Positions 42,117 through 49,677 of a DNA stretch of 64,000 bases are shown piece by piece (positions within the stretch are counted from its first letter, which is position 1; each line of letters opens with the position of its first letter). The notes beneath the pieces are model-generated. The model was not told where the DNA came from. It saw only the letters and a program-made list of their open reading frames with translations, and searched no databases. Location: NCBI GenBank assembly GCA_965247255.1, contig CBDFGS010000009.1, positions 372,001-436,000 of the forward strand, read 5' to 3'. This stretch comes from CBDFGS01 sp965247255 (lineage in GTDB: Bacteria; Chloroflexota; Dehalococcoidia; Lucifugimonadales; CAUZJF01). The position numbers and the translations under genes are program-made.

Positions 42117-43280
42117 CTACTCGGCTCGCATGAGGCTTTCGAGGGCCACTCGTCGCCCGAGGATGGCGCCCTGTTCGATGTCCAACCGGTAGTGGACGCC
42201 CGACCAGACGCGCGAGTTGCCGATCTCTTCTGCGATGGCAGCCCACTCGTCTGTATTCTCGGGGAAGTAGTTAGACATGATGGTTGCCGACGCGGAGGCG
42301 ATGCTCATGCTGGTCGATGGGTAAGCCGGGCTGCTGGGCGTGGGCATCACGGTGTAAACGGGGTCATCGGGGTCGACCCTGGTGAAAGGGCGCTTCACCA
42401 GGTGGGTGTACTTCGAGTCGCCTGCGGCGGCAACCGTATCCGAGATGGTCATCTGCAACACGGAGCGTATCATGAGCGCCCGCGCCAAATCGCTGAAGCT
42501 GGTCTCCCTCATGTGCTTTGTTGCCAGGTCGAGCCAGTGGGCCGTAGCGCCCTTGGTGCCCGGGCCGCCTGACCAGCGCAGGACAGCGAGTCTCTGCTCG
42601 TCCGTGAGGTTAACCAGCGCATCTTTCACCATCTTGACCTGGTCTTCATCCGCGTCGGACCCATACTCTGGTGGCTCCGTGACTCTGAACTTCCCTGGGG
42701 AGTCGATCAACCACGTCTTTTGCCCCCGCACCTTCGGCTCCCCATTACCCGACCAATACCGGTCTCCGGGCTTCATCGGGTAGGACTTGGTGTCGGTTTT
42801 CGCTTCACGTATTCTGGCCTCCACGTTAGCGAGTACAATCTCCGCCAGCAGCTCCGAATACTCATCTGTTTCCGCCGGTATCTTCTGGCAGACGTCTGGA
42901 ATGAAATTGCAGGCAACCTCCCGTGACACAGGGTCGAAACTGCCCCGGAACTCCTGATGTACGTTGAATGACAGGTATGCAGCGTCTCTCTGGGCGACGA
43001 CCAGATACGGAAGGATTCTTGAAACTGATCCGGTCTCGATCTTCTCTTCAAATAGCAGGTCGAATAGCGTGTCTTCCCATTCGAACAAATCGTCGATCGA
43101 CATCCTTCTATCCGAACTCAGGTTGCGTAATGATTCCAGCTCGTCCGACGTGTACGTAAAGTAGGTCGGATAGGTTTTCGGGGCCCCTGTTCTTGAGGTC
43201 AGGTATCCCGCCAAACCGACCGTGAGGACTATGGCAGCGATGGCTGCATAAACGATGACCTTCGAGTTCTTCTTTGCCAT
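42117..43280 (-). CDS. PAP2/vanadium-haloperoxidase-like protein lacking the PSGH histidine
   Basis: The ~387-residue protein has an N-terminal membrane anchor (KVIVYAAIAAIVLTVGLAGY) and an outer helical domain. Near the C-terminus stand the three phosphate/vanadate-binding motifs: K-x6-RP as KYTHLVKRP, the middle motif as PAYPSTSMSIASA and the third as SRVWSGVHYRLDIEQG. In active enzymes the middle motif is PSGH; here Gly-His is replaced by Thr-Ser, so the acid/base His is missing while the nucleophile-type His of motif 3 remains. An altered activity or a binding role is likely. The ATG at 43280 follows GAGGCGAG. Adjacent to a sensor kinase, it may serve as its input protein. Confidence 0.75.
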   Translation of the reverse strand: MAKKNSKVIVYAAIAAIVLTVGLAGYLTSRTGAPKTYPTYFTYTSDELESLRNLSSDRRMSIDDLFEWEDTLFDLLFEEKIETGSVSRILPYLVVAQRDAAYLSFNVHQEFRGSFDPVSREVACNFIPDVCQKIPAETDEYSELLAEIVLANVEARIREAKTDTKSYPMKPGDRYWSGNGEPKVRGQKTWLIDSPGKFRVTEPPEYGSDADEDQVKMVKDALVNLTDEQRLAVLRWSGGPGTKGATAHWLDLATKHMRETSFSDLARALMIRSVLQMTISDTVAAAGDSKYTHLVKRPFTRVDPDDPVYTVMPTPSSPAYPSTSMSIASASATIMSNYFPENTDEWAAIAEEIGNSRVWSGVHYRLDIEQGAILGRRVALESLMRAE

Positions 43281-43833
43281 GGAGTCTCGCCTCCCCTCCG
43301 GTTCCTCGATGGGTCTCAAGGTGCCTCGACTCTCCCGTGCATCAGCGGACGTTTTTGTCGCAGGCCTTCAGGTGAACCTCTTTTGCGTCGCCGACATACA
43401 CATTGACGAGCCTAATCAAGGGCGATATTTGGGGCAACGATGCGGACACGCAAACGAGCCGGGCCCTATACCTGGCCGTCGACGCTTGCTCCTGGCGTAA
43501 ACTAGGTTGGGGACTCGATCCACTGATCAGTAGAGGGGGATGGGCGAGGGAACCTGACGGCGAGGCCTAGATGACTTAGCTTCCGCGCTACGCTCGGAAT
43601 GACGCTTGCGACACGGCAGCGGGTGTCAAGGTAGGTGCAGGTGGAAGGCGGGAATCCCGCTATAGATGACCGTGGAGGAGTAGTGGTGGTGGCGCCGTAG
43701 AGCGGAATGAGCCGGGGCCACACCCTAGCCCTCTCCCAGCGGGGGGAGAGGGGATGGGAACCGGAAATTGCGACAGGCGTGATGCGCGCGCCGACTCCGG
43801 AACAGTGGTATCGGGCAGCCTGAGTGGAGGGGG
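43281..43833 (+). other. 553-bp intergenic stretch, no supported gene
   Basis: It lies between the PAP2-like gene and the end of the ABC exporter gene, both on the minus strand. It contains TTCCGCGCTACGCTCGGAATGACG near 43582, a dispersed motif repeated at about 48661, and the family C hairpin CTAGCCCTCTCCC-GGGGGGAGAGGGG at 43725-43753. The leader of the PAP2-like gene probably starts within it, but I see no clear promoter. Confidence 0.5.
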
Positions 43834-46101
43834 CTAATCCGGCGCCGAATCACCCTCCCCGTCACCGTCCCGGCCGCGTTTCCCCGGCCCGCCACGCCCT
43901 CCAGGTCCACCTTCGCCGTGGGGGCCCGGGCCATCACCACGACCCCCTCTATGGCCGTCACCGTCCGGACCGCGTCTCCCGGGCCAGGCACGACCTTCAG
44001 GTCCGCCTTCGCCGGGGGGACCGTTTGGGTGGCCATCGCCGCCACCGCCTCCCGGCCCATTCCGACCCATGCGTTGCCCCCCGCCAGGCCCGCCTCCGCC
44101 CCATCGCCGTCCCTCTCCCGGGCCGCGACGCCTGCGCCCGTCCGCACGGCCGGGCCGGTGTCCGTCACCATCGACCGCGTGGGACGCGTCCTGGCGCCCG
44201 TCGTCCGGGCCGTCGCTGGTGTAGGACTGAAGCTTCGCGTACAGGCCTTCGCCCTCGACCATCAGCTCCTCGTGGGTGCCCTGCTGTACGACACGGCCCC
44301 CCTCAAGGACGATGATCCGGTCGGCGTTGCGAATGGTCGATAGGCGATGGGCGATGACGAGCGAGGTCCGATCTTTGAGTAGCCGGCCCAGGGCCTTCTG
44401 GATCGCCATCTCGGTCTCCGTGTCGATGTTCGCCGTCGCCTCATCGAGGATGAGGATGCGGGGGTCGGCGGCGAGCGCCCGCGCGAAGCTGATGAGCTGC
44501 CGCTGACCCATGCTGAGGTTGCCGCCCCTCTCCTGCAGCGGGGTGTCGTAGCCCTCGGGCAGTTCCATAATGAAGTCGTGCGCACCCACCGCTTTGGCCG
44601 CGGTTACGACGGCCTCGTCGCTCGTATCGGTGCGGTTGTAGCGAATGTTCTCCGCTACGGTGCTGTCAGAGAAGAGGTATGGCTCCTGCGGCACGATGCT
44701 TATCTGGCCGGTCAGGGAGTCGAGGGTCACGTCGCGGAGGTCGTGCCCGTCCGCGGTGATCCTGCCGTCGGTCACGTCGTATAGCCGCATGAGCAGCGAC
44801 GCGATGGTGGTCTTGCCGGCGCCCGTAGGGCCCACCAGGGCGACCATCTCGCCCGGGCGAATCCGGAGCTCGACGTCCTGCAGTACGGGCGAGTCCTCGT
44901 CGTAGTGGAACGCGACTCCCTCGAAGCCGACGTCGCCTTTCAGCGGGGGCAGCTCTACCGCGTCCGGGCTGTCCTTGACCTCAGGGTCGACGTCCATCAG
45001 CTCGAAGATGCGCGTTCCAGAGGCCATCGCCCGCTGGAACTGTCCGTATTCCTGGCTTAGCATGCGCACGGGCTCGAAGAAGCGTTGGATGTACAGCGCG
45101 AAGGCGACGAGGACCCCGACTTCGATGGACTTGTCCATTACGAGGCTACCGCCGAAGTAGACCACCAGCGCCAGCCCGAGGGCGGTCAGGATCTCGACGG
45201 AAGGGGCGAGCACAGCGGTGTACCGCATGGCCCCCATGTTGGCTTCGAGGTTATCGTAGTTGGCCTCGCCGAAGCGCGCGATATTGGCCCGCTCGCGGTT
45301 GAGGCTCTGGACCACCCTGACGCCTGAGATGTTCTCCTGCAAACCTGCGTTCACCTCAGCGATGGTGGTGCGCGCCCGCAGGAACGCGGACTTGGCAAAC
45401 TTCTGCCAGACCTTGAGCACGATCAACAGCAGAGGAATCACCGTAAGGGTGATCAGCGCGAGCTGCACGTTCATCCAGAACATTATCGCTATGATGCCGA
45501 GGAGGCTCAGGACGTTCGCCGCGGTCTGAGTGACCATCGAGGTCAACTCCTGGAGCTGCTGGACATCGTTCTGAAGGCGGGACATCACCTTGCCGCTCTC
45601 GTTGCGGTCGAAGAACGACATGGAGAGGCGCTGGAGGTGACGAAAGAGGTCCATCCGCAGGGTGAGCAAGACGCCCTGACCGACGAAGGCGAGCATCCGC
45701 ATATGCAAGTAGTTGGTAGCGAACTGAAAGACCGCTACGCCGACGAAGACCAGCGCGACGAGATTGAGACCGCTCAAGTCGCCGGCGTCGATATAGTCGT
45801 CTATCACCACCTGAACGATTTTCGGCAACGCGACCACGGTGGCGGTGTAGGCCATCATGGCAGCGAAGCTCAGCAGCATGCGCCGCCAATACGGGCGGAT
45901 GTAGGCGAGGAGCCGCATGACGACCTGGTGGTCGTATACAGTGCCGCCGCCCTCGTCGTCGATTCCGGCCATGCGGCCATACCATGCCCCTGGGCCGCCC
46001 TGGCCCTCACCTCTACCGCCACGCCCGGAGCCTCGGCCCCCCCACGAGCCCATGCCGCCGCCATGCATCATTCCGCCGCCCATGCCTCCCTGTTCGAACA
46101 T
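43834..46101 (-). CDS. ABC exporter half-transporter B (heterodimer partner) with Gly/Arg-rich tails
   Basis: The 755-residue membrane-NBD protein has a Gly/Met-rich N-terminus (about 1-45), six membrane helices (about 70-340) and an NBD with Walker A LVGPTGAGKTT, Q-loop VPQEPYLFSD, signature NLSMGQRQL, Walker B LILDEATANID with the catalytic Glu, and H-loop AHRLSTIRNAD. The signature LSMGQ deviates from LSGGQ. After about residue 640 a tail of some 115 residues is almost only Gly, Arg, Asp and Pro. Its ATG overlaps the TGA of the upstream partner (TGATG). With the MarR gene it forms a drug-export type operon; the substrate is unknown. Confidence 0.9.
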   Translation of the reverse strand: MFEQGGMGGGMMHGGGMGSWGGRGSGRGGRGEGQGGPGAWYGRMAGIDDEGGGTVYDHQVVMRLLAYIRPYWRRMLLSFAAMMAYTATVVALPKIVQVVIDDYIDAGDLSGLNLVALVFVGVAVFQFATNYLHMRMLAFVGQGVLLTLRMDLFRHLQRLSMSFFDRNESGKVMSRLQNDVQQLQELTSMVTQTAANVLSLLGIIAIMFWMNVQLALITLTVIPLLLIVLKVWQKFAKSAFLRARTTIAEVNAGLQENISGVRVVQSLNRERANIARFGEANYDNLEANMGAMRYTAVLAPSVEILTALGLALVVYFGGSLVMDKSIEVGVLVAFALYIQRFFEPVRMLSQEYGQFQRAMASGTRIFELMDVDPEVKDSPDAVELPPLKGDVGFEGVAFHYDEDSPVLQDVELRIRPGEMVALVGPTGAGKTTIASLLMRLYDVTDGRITADGHDLRDVTLDSLTGQISIVPQEPYLFSDSTVAENIRYNRTDTSDEAVVTAAKAVGAHDFIMELPEGYDTPLQERGGNLSMGQRQLISFARALAADPRILILDEATANIDTETEMAIQKALGRLLKDRTSLVIAHRLSTIRNADRIIVLEGGRVVQQGTHEELMVEGEGLYAKLQSYTSDGPDDGRQDASHAVDGDGHRPGRADGRRRRGPGEGRRWGGGGPGGGQRMGRNGPGGGGGDGHPNGPPGEGGPEGRAWPGRRGPDGDGHRGGRGDGPGPHGEGGPGGRGGPGKRGRDGDGEGDSAPD

Positions 46102-47876
46102 CAGGCGTCACCTCCGGTTATTGCAGTGGGATCAGCGAGCGCGGCCTGCTCCTCCTGGGGCCTTAGCTGAATGTCGTGGATACGCTTGTACACTCCGTCG
46201 CGCTCGATCAGATCGTCGTGCGCGCCGCGCTCCACGATCTCTCCCTTGTCCAGGACCAGGATCAGGTCCGCCGTTCTGACGGTCGAAAGACGGTGGGCGA
46301 TGACGAACGTAGTGCGACCCTTGATCACTTCGGCCAGTGCCCGCTGTATCTGGTACTCGGTGCCGACGTCGACGCTCGAAGTCGAGTCGTCCAGGATTAG
46401 GACCGGTGGGTCGAGCAGCAACGTCCGCGCAATAGCCAGCCGCTGTCGTTGCCCGCCTGAGAGTGTGTAGCCTCGCTCGCCTACCCATGAGTCGTAACCC
46501 TTGGGCAGCTCGGAGATAAAGTCGTGCATCTGCGCTACGCGGGCGACGCGCTCCACATCCTCCGGCGAGGCGTTGTCCGCGCCGTAGGCGATGTTGTCAC
46601 GGAAGGTGGCGCTGAACAGGAATACGTCCTGAAGTACGATACCCACGTTGCGGCGCAGCGACTCCAGGGTGACGTCCCTCACGTCGATATCGTCTATAAG
46701 CAAACGGCCGGCGGAGACGTCGTAGAAGCGCGGTATGAGATGGACGGTTGTGCTCTTGCCCGATCCGGGGCCTCCGAGCAGGGCGATGGTCTGGCCCGGA
46801 TGGACTTCGAAGTCGATGCCTTTCACCGCGTCCTCGTCCGCTCCATAGCTGAGGGAAACGTTCTCGAACTTGACGTGGCCCGCCACGCGCGGTAGTACGG
46901 TCGCCCCGGGCTTCTCGGTGACGGGAGACTCGGTGTCGAGAACGTCGAAGATGCGCTGCCCTGCCGACTGCGCGCGAGTGAAGGAGTTAATGAGCCAGCC
47001 GATGGACCCGATGGGCATTCGCAGCATGCCCATGTAGTAGATGAAGCCCACGAGTTCACCGATGCTAAGCCTCTCGTTTACTACCTCACGGCCGCCGACC
47101 CAGAGAATCGCGGCGGTGGCAAGGGTCATTATCAGAGTCATCAGCGCGCCCTGGGACGCGAAGAGCACCATGGCTGAGTAGGTGAGCCGCGCAACTGACG
47201 AAGCCCGCCCCTCGAACTTGGTCTCCTCGTGCTGTCCGCCTCCGAACGCCTTCACCACACGGATGCCTGTTATGTTCTCCTGAATCACCCTCGTCATCTG
47301 GCCGGTCTCCGCCTGGACCTTCATCCATGTCGGACGAAGGATCCGCGAGAGATATAGCGCGCGCCACATGAGCGGCGGTATGAACGCAAGGCAGACGAAC
47401 CCCAAACGCCAGTTGGTGGCCAGGAGGATTGCCGATACGGACGCAAGGGTCACCCCGATCGTCAGGCCCCTCAGCAAGCCCATGCTCATGAACCGGCGCA
47501 CGGCCTCGACGTCGGCGGTCGCCTTGGACATCAGGTCGCCCGTCTGCTCCTGGTCGTGGAAGCCGAAGCTCAGCATCTGGAGCTTGGCGAAGATATCGTT
47601 TCGCAGATCGAAAGCCCCTCGCTGCGACACAGCTTCGGAGAGGTACTGCTGCCCGTAGGCGAAGCCTCCCCGAAAGGCGCTGGTGAGCAGTATCAGGCCA
47701 CCGATGATCAGCAGCTCAGTCCGGATTCCGCTGAGCACCGCCTGGTCGATTCCGCTGCGTAGTAGCTGAGGGACGATCATCGCCGCCAGCGTCGCCAGCG
47801 TGGAGGTCGTGATCGCCCCCAGCAGGTACCACTTATGGCGCCAGCTGTAACCCGTCAGACGGACCAGTATCTTCAT
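46101..47876 (-). CDS. ABC exporter half-transporter A (heterodimer partner)
   Basis: The 591-residue protein has six membrane helices (about 15-320) and an NBD with Walker A LLGGPGSGKSTT, Q-loop VLQDVFLFSATF, canonical signature YTLSGGQRQRLA, H-loop AHRLSTVRTAD and Walker B LILDDSTSSVD. The catalytic Glu after Walker B is Asp, which marks a non-hydrolysing site. In heterodimeric exporters of the TM287/288 and BmrCD type one subunit has this Asp and the other a degenerate signature; the partner here has Glu and LSMGQ, exactly that division. It follows the MarR gene with 2 bp between. Confidence 0.92.
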   Translation of the reverse strand: MKILVRLTGYSWRHKWYLLGAITTSTLATLAAMIVPQLLRSGIDQAVLSGIRTELLIIGGLILLTSAFRGGFAYGQQYLSEAVSQRGAFDLRNDIFAKLQMLSFGFHDQEQTGDLMSKATADVEAVRRFMSMGLLRGLTIGVTLASVSAILLATNWRLGFVCLAFIPPLMWRALYLSRILRPTWMKVQAETGQMTRVIQENITGIRVVKAFGGGQHEETKFEGRASSVARLTYSAMVLFASQGALMTLIMTLATAAILWVGGREVVNERLSIGELVGFIYYMGMLRMPIGSIGWLINSFTRAQSAGQRIFDVLDTESPVTEKPGATVLPRVAGHVKFENVSLSYGADEDAVKGIDFEVHPGQTIALLGGPGSGKSTTVHLIPRFYDVSAGRLLIDDIDVRDVTLESLRRNVGIVLQDVFLFSATFRDNIAYGADNASPEDVERVARVAQMHDFISELPKGYDSWVGERGYTLSGGQRQRLAIARTLLLDPPVLILDDSTSSVDVGTEYQIQRALAEVIKGRTTFVIAHRLSTVRTADLILVLDKGEIVERGAHDDLIERDGVYKRIHDIQLRPQEEQAALADPTAITGGDA

Positions 47877-47878
47877 GT

Positions 47879-48388
47879 TTAGCTCCCTGTGCCGGGGGTC
47901 CCGGAAGCGACTCCCTGCTCCTCGAATGGTGCTTCAGGCGCGCCCTCGCTGTCGCCTCTCTCGATCGCGTCGGTGAGGACCTGCAGGGCGGGCACTACTA
48001 TCTGAAGCTCCTCGTCGGTGAGCATCCCCCCAATGGCTTCGTTTCGCATGCGCCCGAGCTCGAAGAAGCGGTTGACTACCGCCTCACCGGCGGGCGTCAG
48101 CCGGCACGCCACTACGCGACGGTCCGAGGCGTCTTCGACACGGGACACCAGGTCATTCTTTACCAGGCGGTCGATCATGCTGGTGGTGGACGACATCTCC
48201 CGGTCCAGGTATTCTGCAAGATCGCTCATTCGCCTTGGCCCGTGGCTCAGGTAGAAGAGCGTTCGGGCTTGAGGCATAGTCAGCCCGAGGTCGGCCCACT
48301 TCTCGCGCGACCTCGTCCGCCGCTGGGTCGAAAGGCGCTCCATCAGTGTGACGAAGCTTTCGGTGAGTTCCCTACTCGAGTTCGGCAT
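47879..48388 (-). CDS. MarR-family regulator of the exporter operon
   Basis: The ~169-residue winged-helix protein has LGLTMPQARTLFYLSHGPRRMSDLAEYL (helices 2-3), the recognition region EMSSTTSMIDRLVKNDLVSR and the wing VEDASDRRVVACRLTPAGE. ATG 48388 is preferred over TTG 48400 because GGAG sits 6 bp ahead. It heads the operon with both ABC genes (2-bp gap) and should repress it until a ligand binds. A paralog is encoded at 48916, with the same GPxRxxDxxxxxDR pattern. Confidence 0.9.
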   Translation of the reverse strand: MPNSSRELTESFVTLMERLSTQRRTRSREKWADLGLTMPQARTLFYLSHGPRRMSDLAEYLDREMSSTTSMIDRLVKNDLVSRVEDASDRRVVACRLTPAGEAVVNRFFELGRMRNEAIGGMLTDEELQIVVPALQVLTDAIERGDSEGAPEAPFEEQGVASGTPGTGS

Positions 48389-48402
48389 CGATGACTCCAA
48401 AT

Positions 48403-48467
48403 GTACTATAGACTAGAACTGTACCGGTTACACATAATATTCTAACGACTCGAAGTATTCCTGTCAA
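48403..48467 (-). promoter_or_regulatory. Strong sigma70 promoter and putative MarR operator
   Basis: On the minus strand TTGACA (48467-48462), a 17-bp spacer and TAGAAT (48444-48439) form a near-consensus promoter. Downstream, covering the likely transcription start to the ribosome site, the 22-bp segment 48424-48403 begins and ends with GTAC and has a partly symmetric, AT-rich centre (TTCTAG, CTATAG). This is a plausible site for the MarR protein encoded right after it. Contrasting AT content in a GC-rich genome makes the signal stand out. Confidence 0.65.
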
Positions 48468-48756
48468 GAGCCTCTTGTCATCGACGCCGGTTCCGGCTTC
48501 ACGGACTCATACCGGGGTGGACAATCATTGCGCCTGGGAGACGCGGACCCCACCCCGGACCCTTGGCAGGCTCAGGGTGACGTTGTCTGGCACCTACCAT
48601 CGGTGCTATGCGATGGCGCTGGCCATCACCGCTAAGCTATCGATCCGGGCCGACGTCAACTTCCTCGCTGCGCTCGGAATGGCGTCGCGGGGACACCATC
48701 TTCGTCCCCGGTAGACCCTGAGGGGCGCCCCGGCGTCGAGTTGAGAAGGCACGTTT

Positions 48757-48884
48757 CAAGTAACTGCGCCGATTTGCGCCAGTCCCGAGGGGAGGGCGGG
48801 TTTCAAACCCGCCCCTACGATTTCTCCCGTGCAGTTAATTCAGTCATGCACGGTCCGGCCCGTCGGACATACGGTGCTCAGGAC
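48757..48884 (+). repeat. Composite ~130-bp repeat element, copy 1
   Basis: It contains a family A hairpin at 48794-48819 (GGGCGGGTTTcAAACCCGCCC-CTACG). Sequence on both sides also matches the copy at 63073: GTAACTGCGCCGATTTGCG and TCCCGAGG to the left, and TCTCCCGTGCAGTTA, CATGCACGGTCCGGCCCG and ACGGTGCTCAGGAC to the right. Overall agreement is about 85 percent by eye. It lies in the 527-bp gap between the two MarR genes, which otherwise holds only the exporter promoter and a dispersed CGCTGCGCTCGGAATGGCG motif. Confidence 0.85.
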
Positions 48885-48915
48885 GAAGAACGGAGCGCCA
48901 GCGTGAGAGAGCCTA

Positions 48916-49443
48916 CTACTGAGCCGCTGGGAAGGCTTGTTCCGCATCGGGCGTTGTGGGCCGTTTTGCGCCTGCGCCAGGTTCGGCGTGAGCGCGCGTT
49001 TCGATTGCGTTCGACAGAATCTGCATGGCCGTCACGACCTTGCGGAGCTCATCGGTGGAGAGCAGTTCCGCAATCGCCTCTATTTTCAGGCTGCCGATGC
49101 GCCAGAAGCGATCGGCGACTTCGGCGCCAAGCTCTGTGAGCTCGCACGTCACCACGCGTTTGTCTTTAGGGTCTTCGAGCCGCCTCGCGAGCCCCTTCTT
49201 GACCAGCCGGTCGATCATCCCCGACACCGCCGCCATCCCCCGGTCCACGTGGGCTGAGATATCGGTGACTCGCTTTGGTCCCTCACTCAAGAAGAACAGG
49301 GTGCGGGCCTGCCGCATGGTCAGATCGAGATGGGACCACTCCAGGTCGCTGCGCGAGCGCACCTGTACGGGAACGTGCTCAATGAGCTCCGCGAGCCGCG
49401 TAACCAGCGCCTCTCTCGCCTCTTCCGAGGCCTTCTTCGCCAA
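48916..49443 (-). CDS. MarR-family transcriptional regulator, second paralog
   Basis: The 175-residue protein shows LDLTMRQARTLFFLSEGPKRVTDISAHV, the recognition helix RGMAAVSGMIDRLVKKGLAR and the wing LEDPKDKRVVTCELTELG. The start is TTG 49443 with AAGGA 7 bp ahead; no in-frame ATG is near. A C-terminal extension of ~20 residues is Ala/Pro-rich. It is clearly paralogous to the exporter's regulator at 47879; its own target is not evident, since the gene downstream on this strand is the exporter operon 527 bp away. Confidence 0.88.
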   Translation of the reverse strand: MAKKASEEAREALVTRLAELIEHVPVQVRSRSDLEWSHLDLTMRQARTLFFLSEGPKRVTDISAHVDRGMAAVSGMIDRLVKKGLARRLEDPKDKRVVTCELTELGAEVADRFWRIGSLKIEAIAELLSTDELRKVVTAMQILSNAIETRAHAEPGAGAKRPTTPDAEQAFPAAQ

Positions 49444-49514
49444 TGCGCATTCCTTGGGCCGGGATTACGCCTAACCTAGCATAGCGATTCGACGCCGGTC
49501 AACGGAGCAGAGTC

Positions 49515-49540
49515 GGGCGGCCACGCGGGCCGCCCCTACG
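49515..49540 (+). repeat. Family A hairpin repeat, GGCC variant
   Basis: GGGCGGCC-acgcg-GGCCGCCC followed by CTACG, nearly identical to the copy at 31263. Confidence 0.8.
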
Positions 49541-49626
49541 TCGCGGTATGCGGCGGCGTATCACCTTCTCCTTTGCAGGGCCGCTCCCCTGTGAGCGCCC
49601 TCCCCGTTCGGCCAAGCAACAGCAGA

Positions 49627-49651
49627 GGGCGCGGCAAGCAACGCCCCTACG
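49627..49651 (+). repeat. Family A repeat, diverged stem
   Basis: GGGCGCGGCAAGCAACGCCCCTACG: the outer GGGC(G)/CGCCC arms and the CTACG border remain while the centre has lost its symmetry. It lies just 87 bp from the copy at 49515, ahead of the end of priA. Confidence 0.6.
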
Positions 49652-49677
49652 GCGATCTGCGCGGCCTTAGGCCCCGC

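Noticed and set aside
43834..44180. The Gly/Arg-rich end of the exporter gene as a frameshift artefact
   Set aside because: The composition starts gradually after the conserved NBD end and the frame stays open to a normal stop; the other frames show no family continuation. It looks like a true low-complexity tail.
48757..48884. A CRISPR-like or clustered repeat array
   Set aside because: Repeats are dispersed over tens of kilobases with irregular spacing and variable stems; no cas gene is present.
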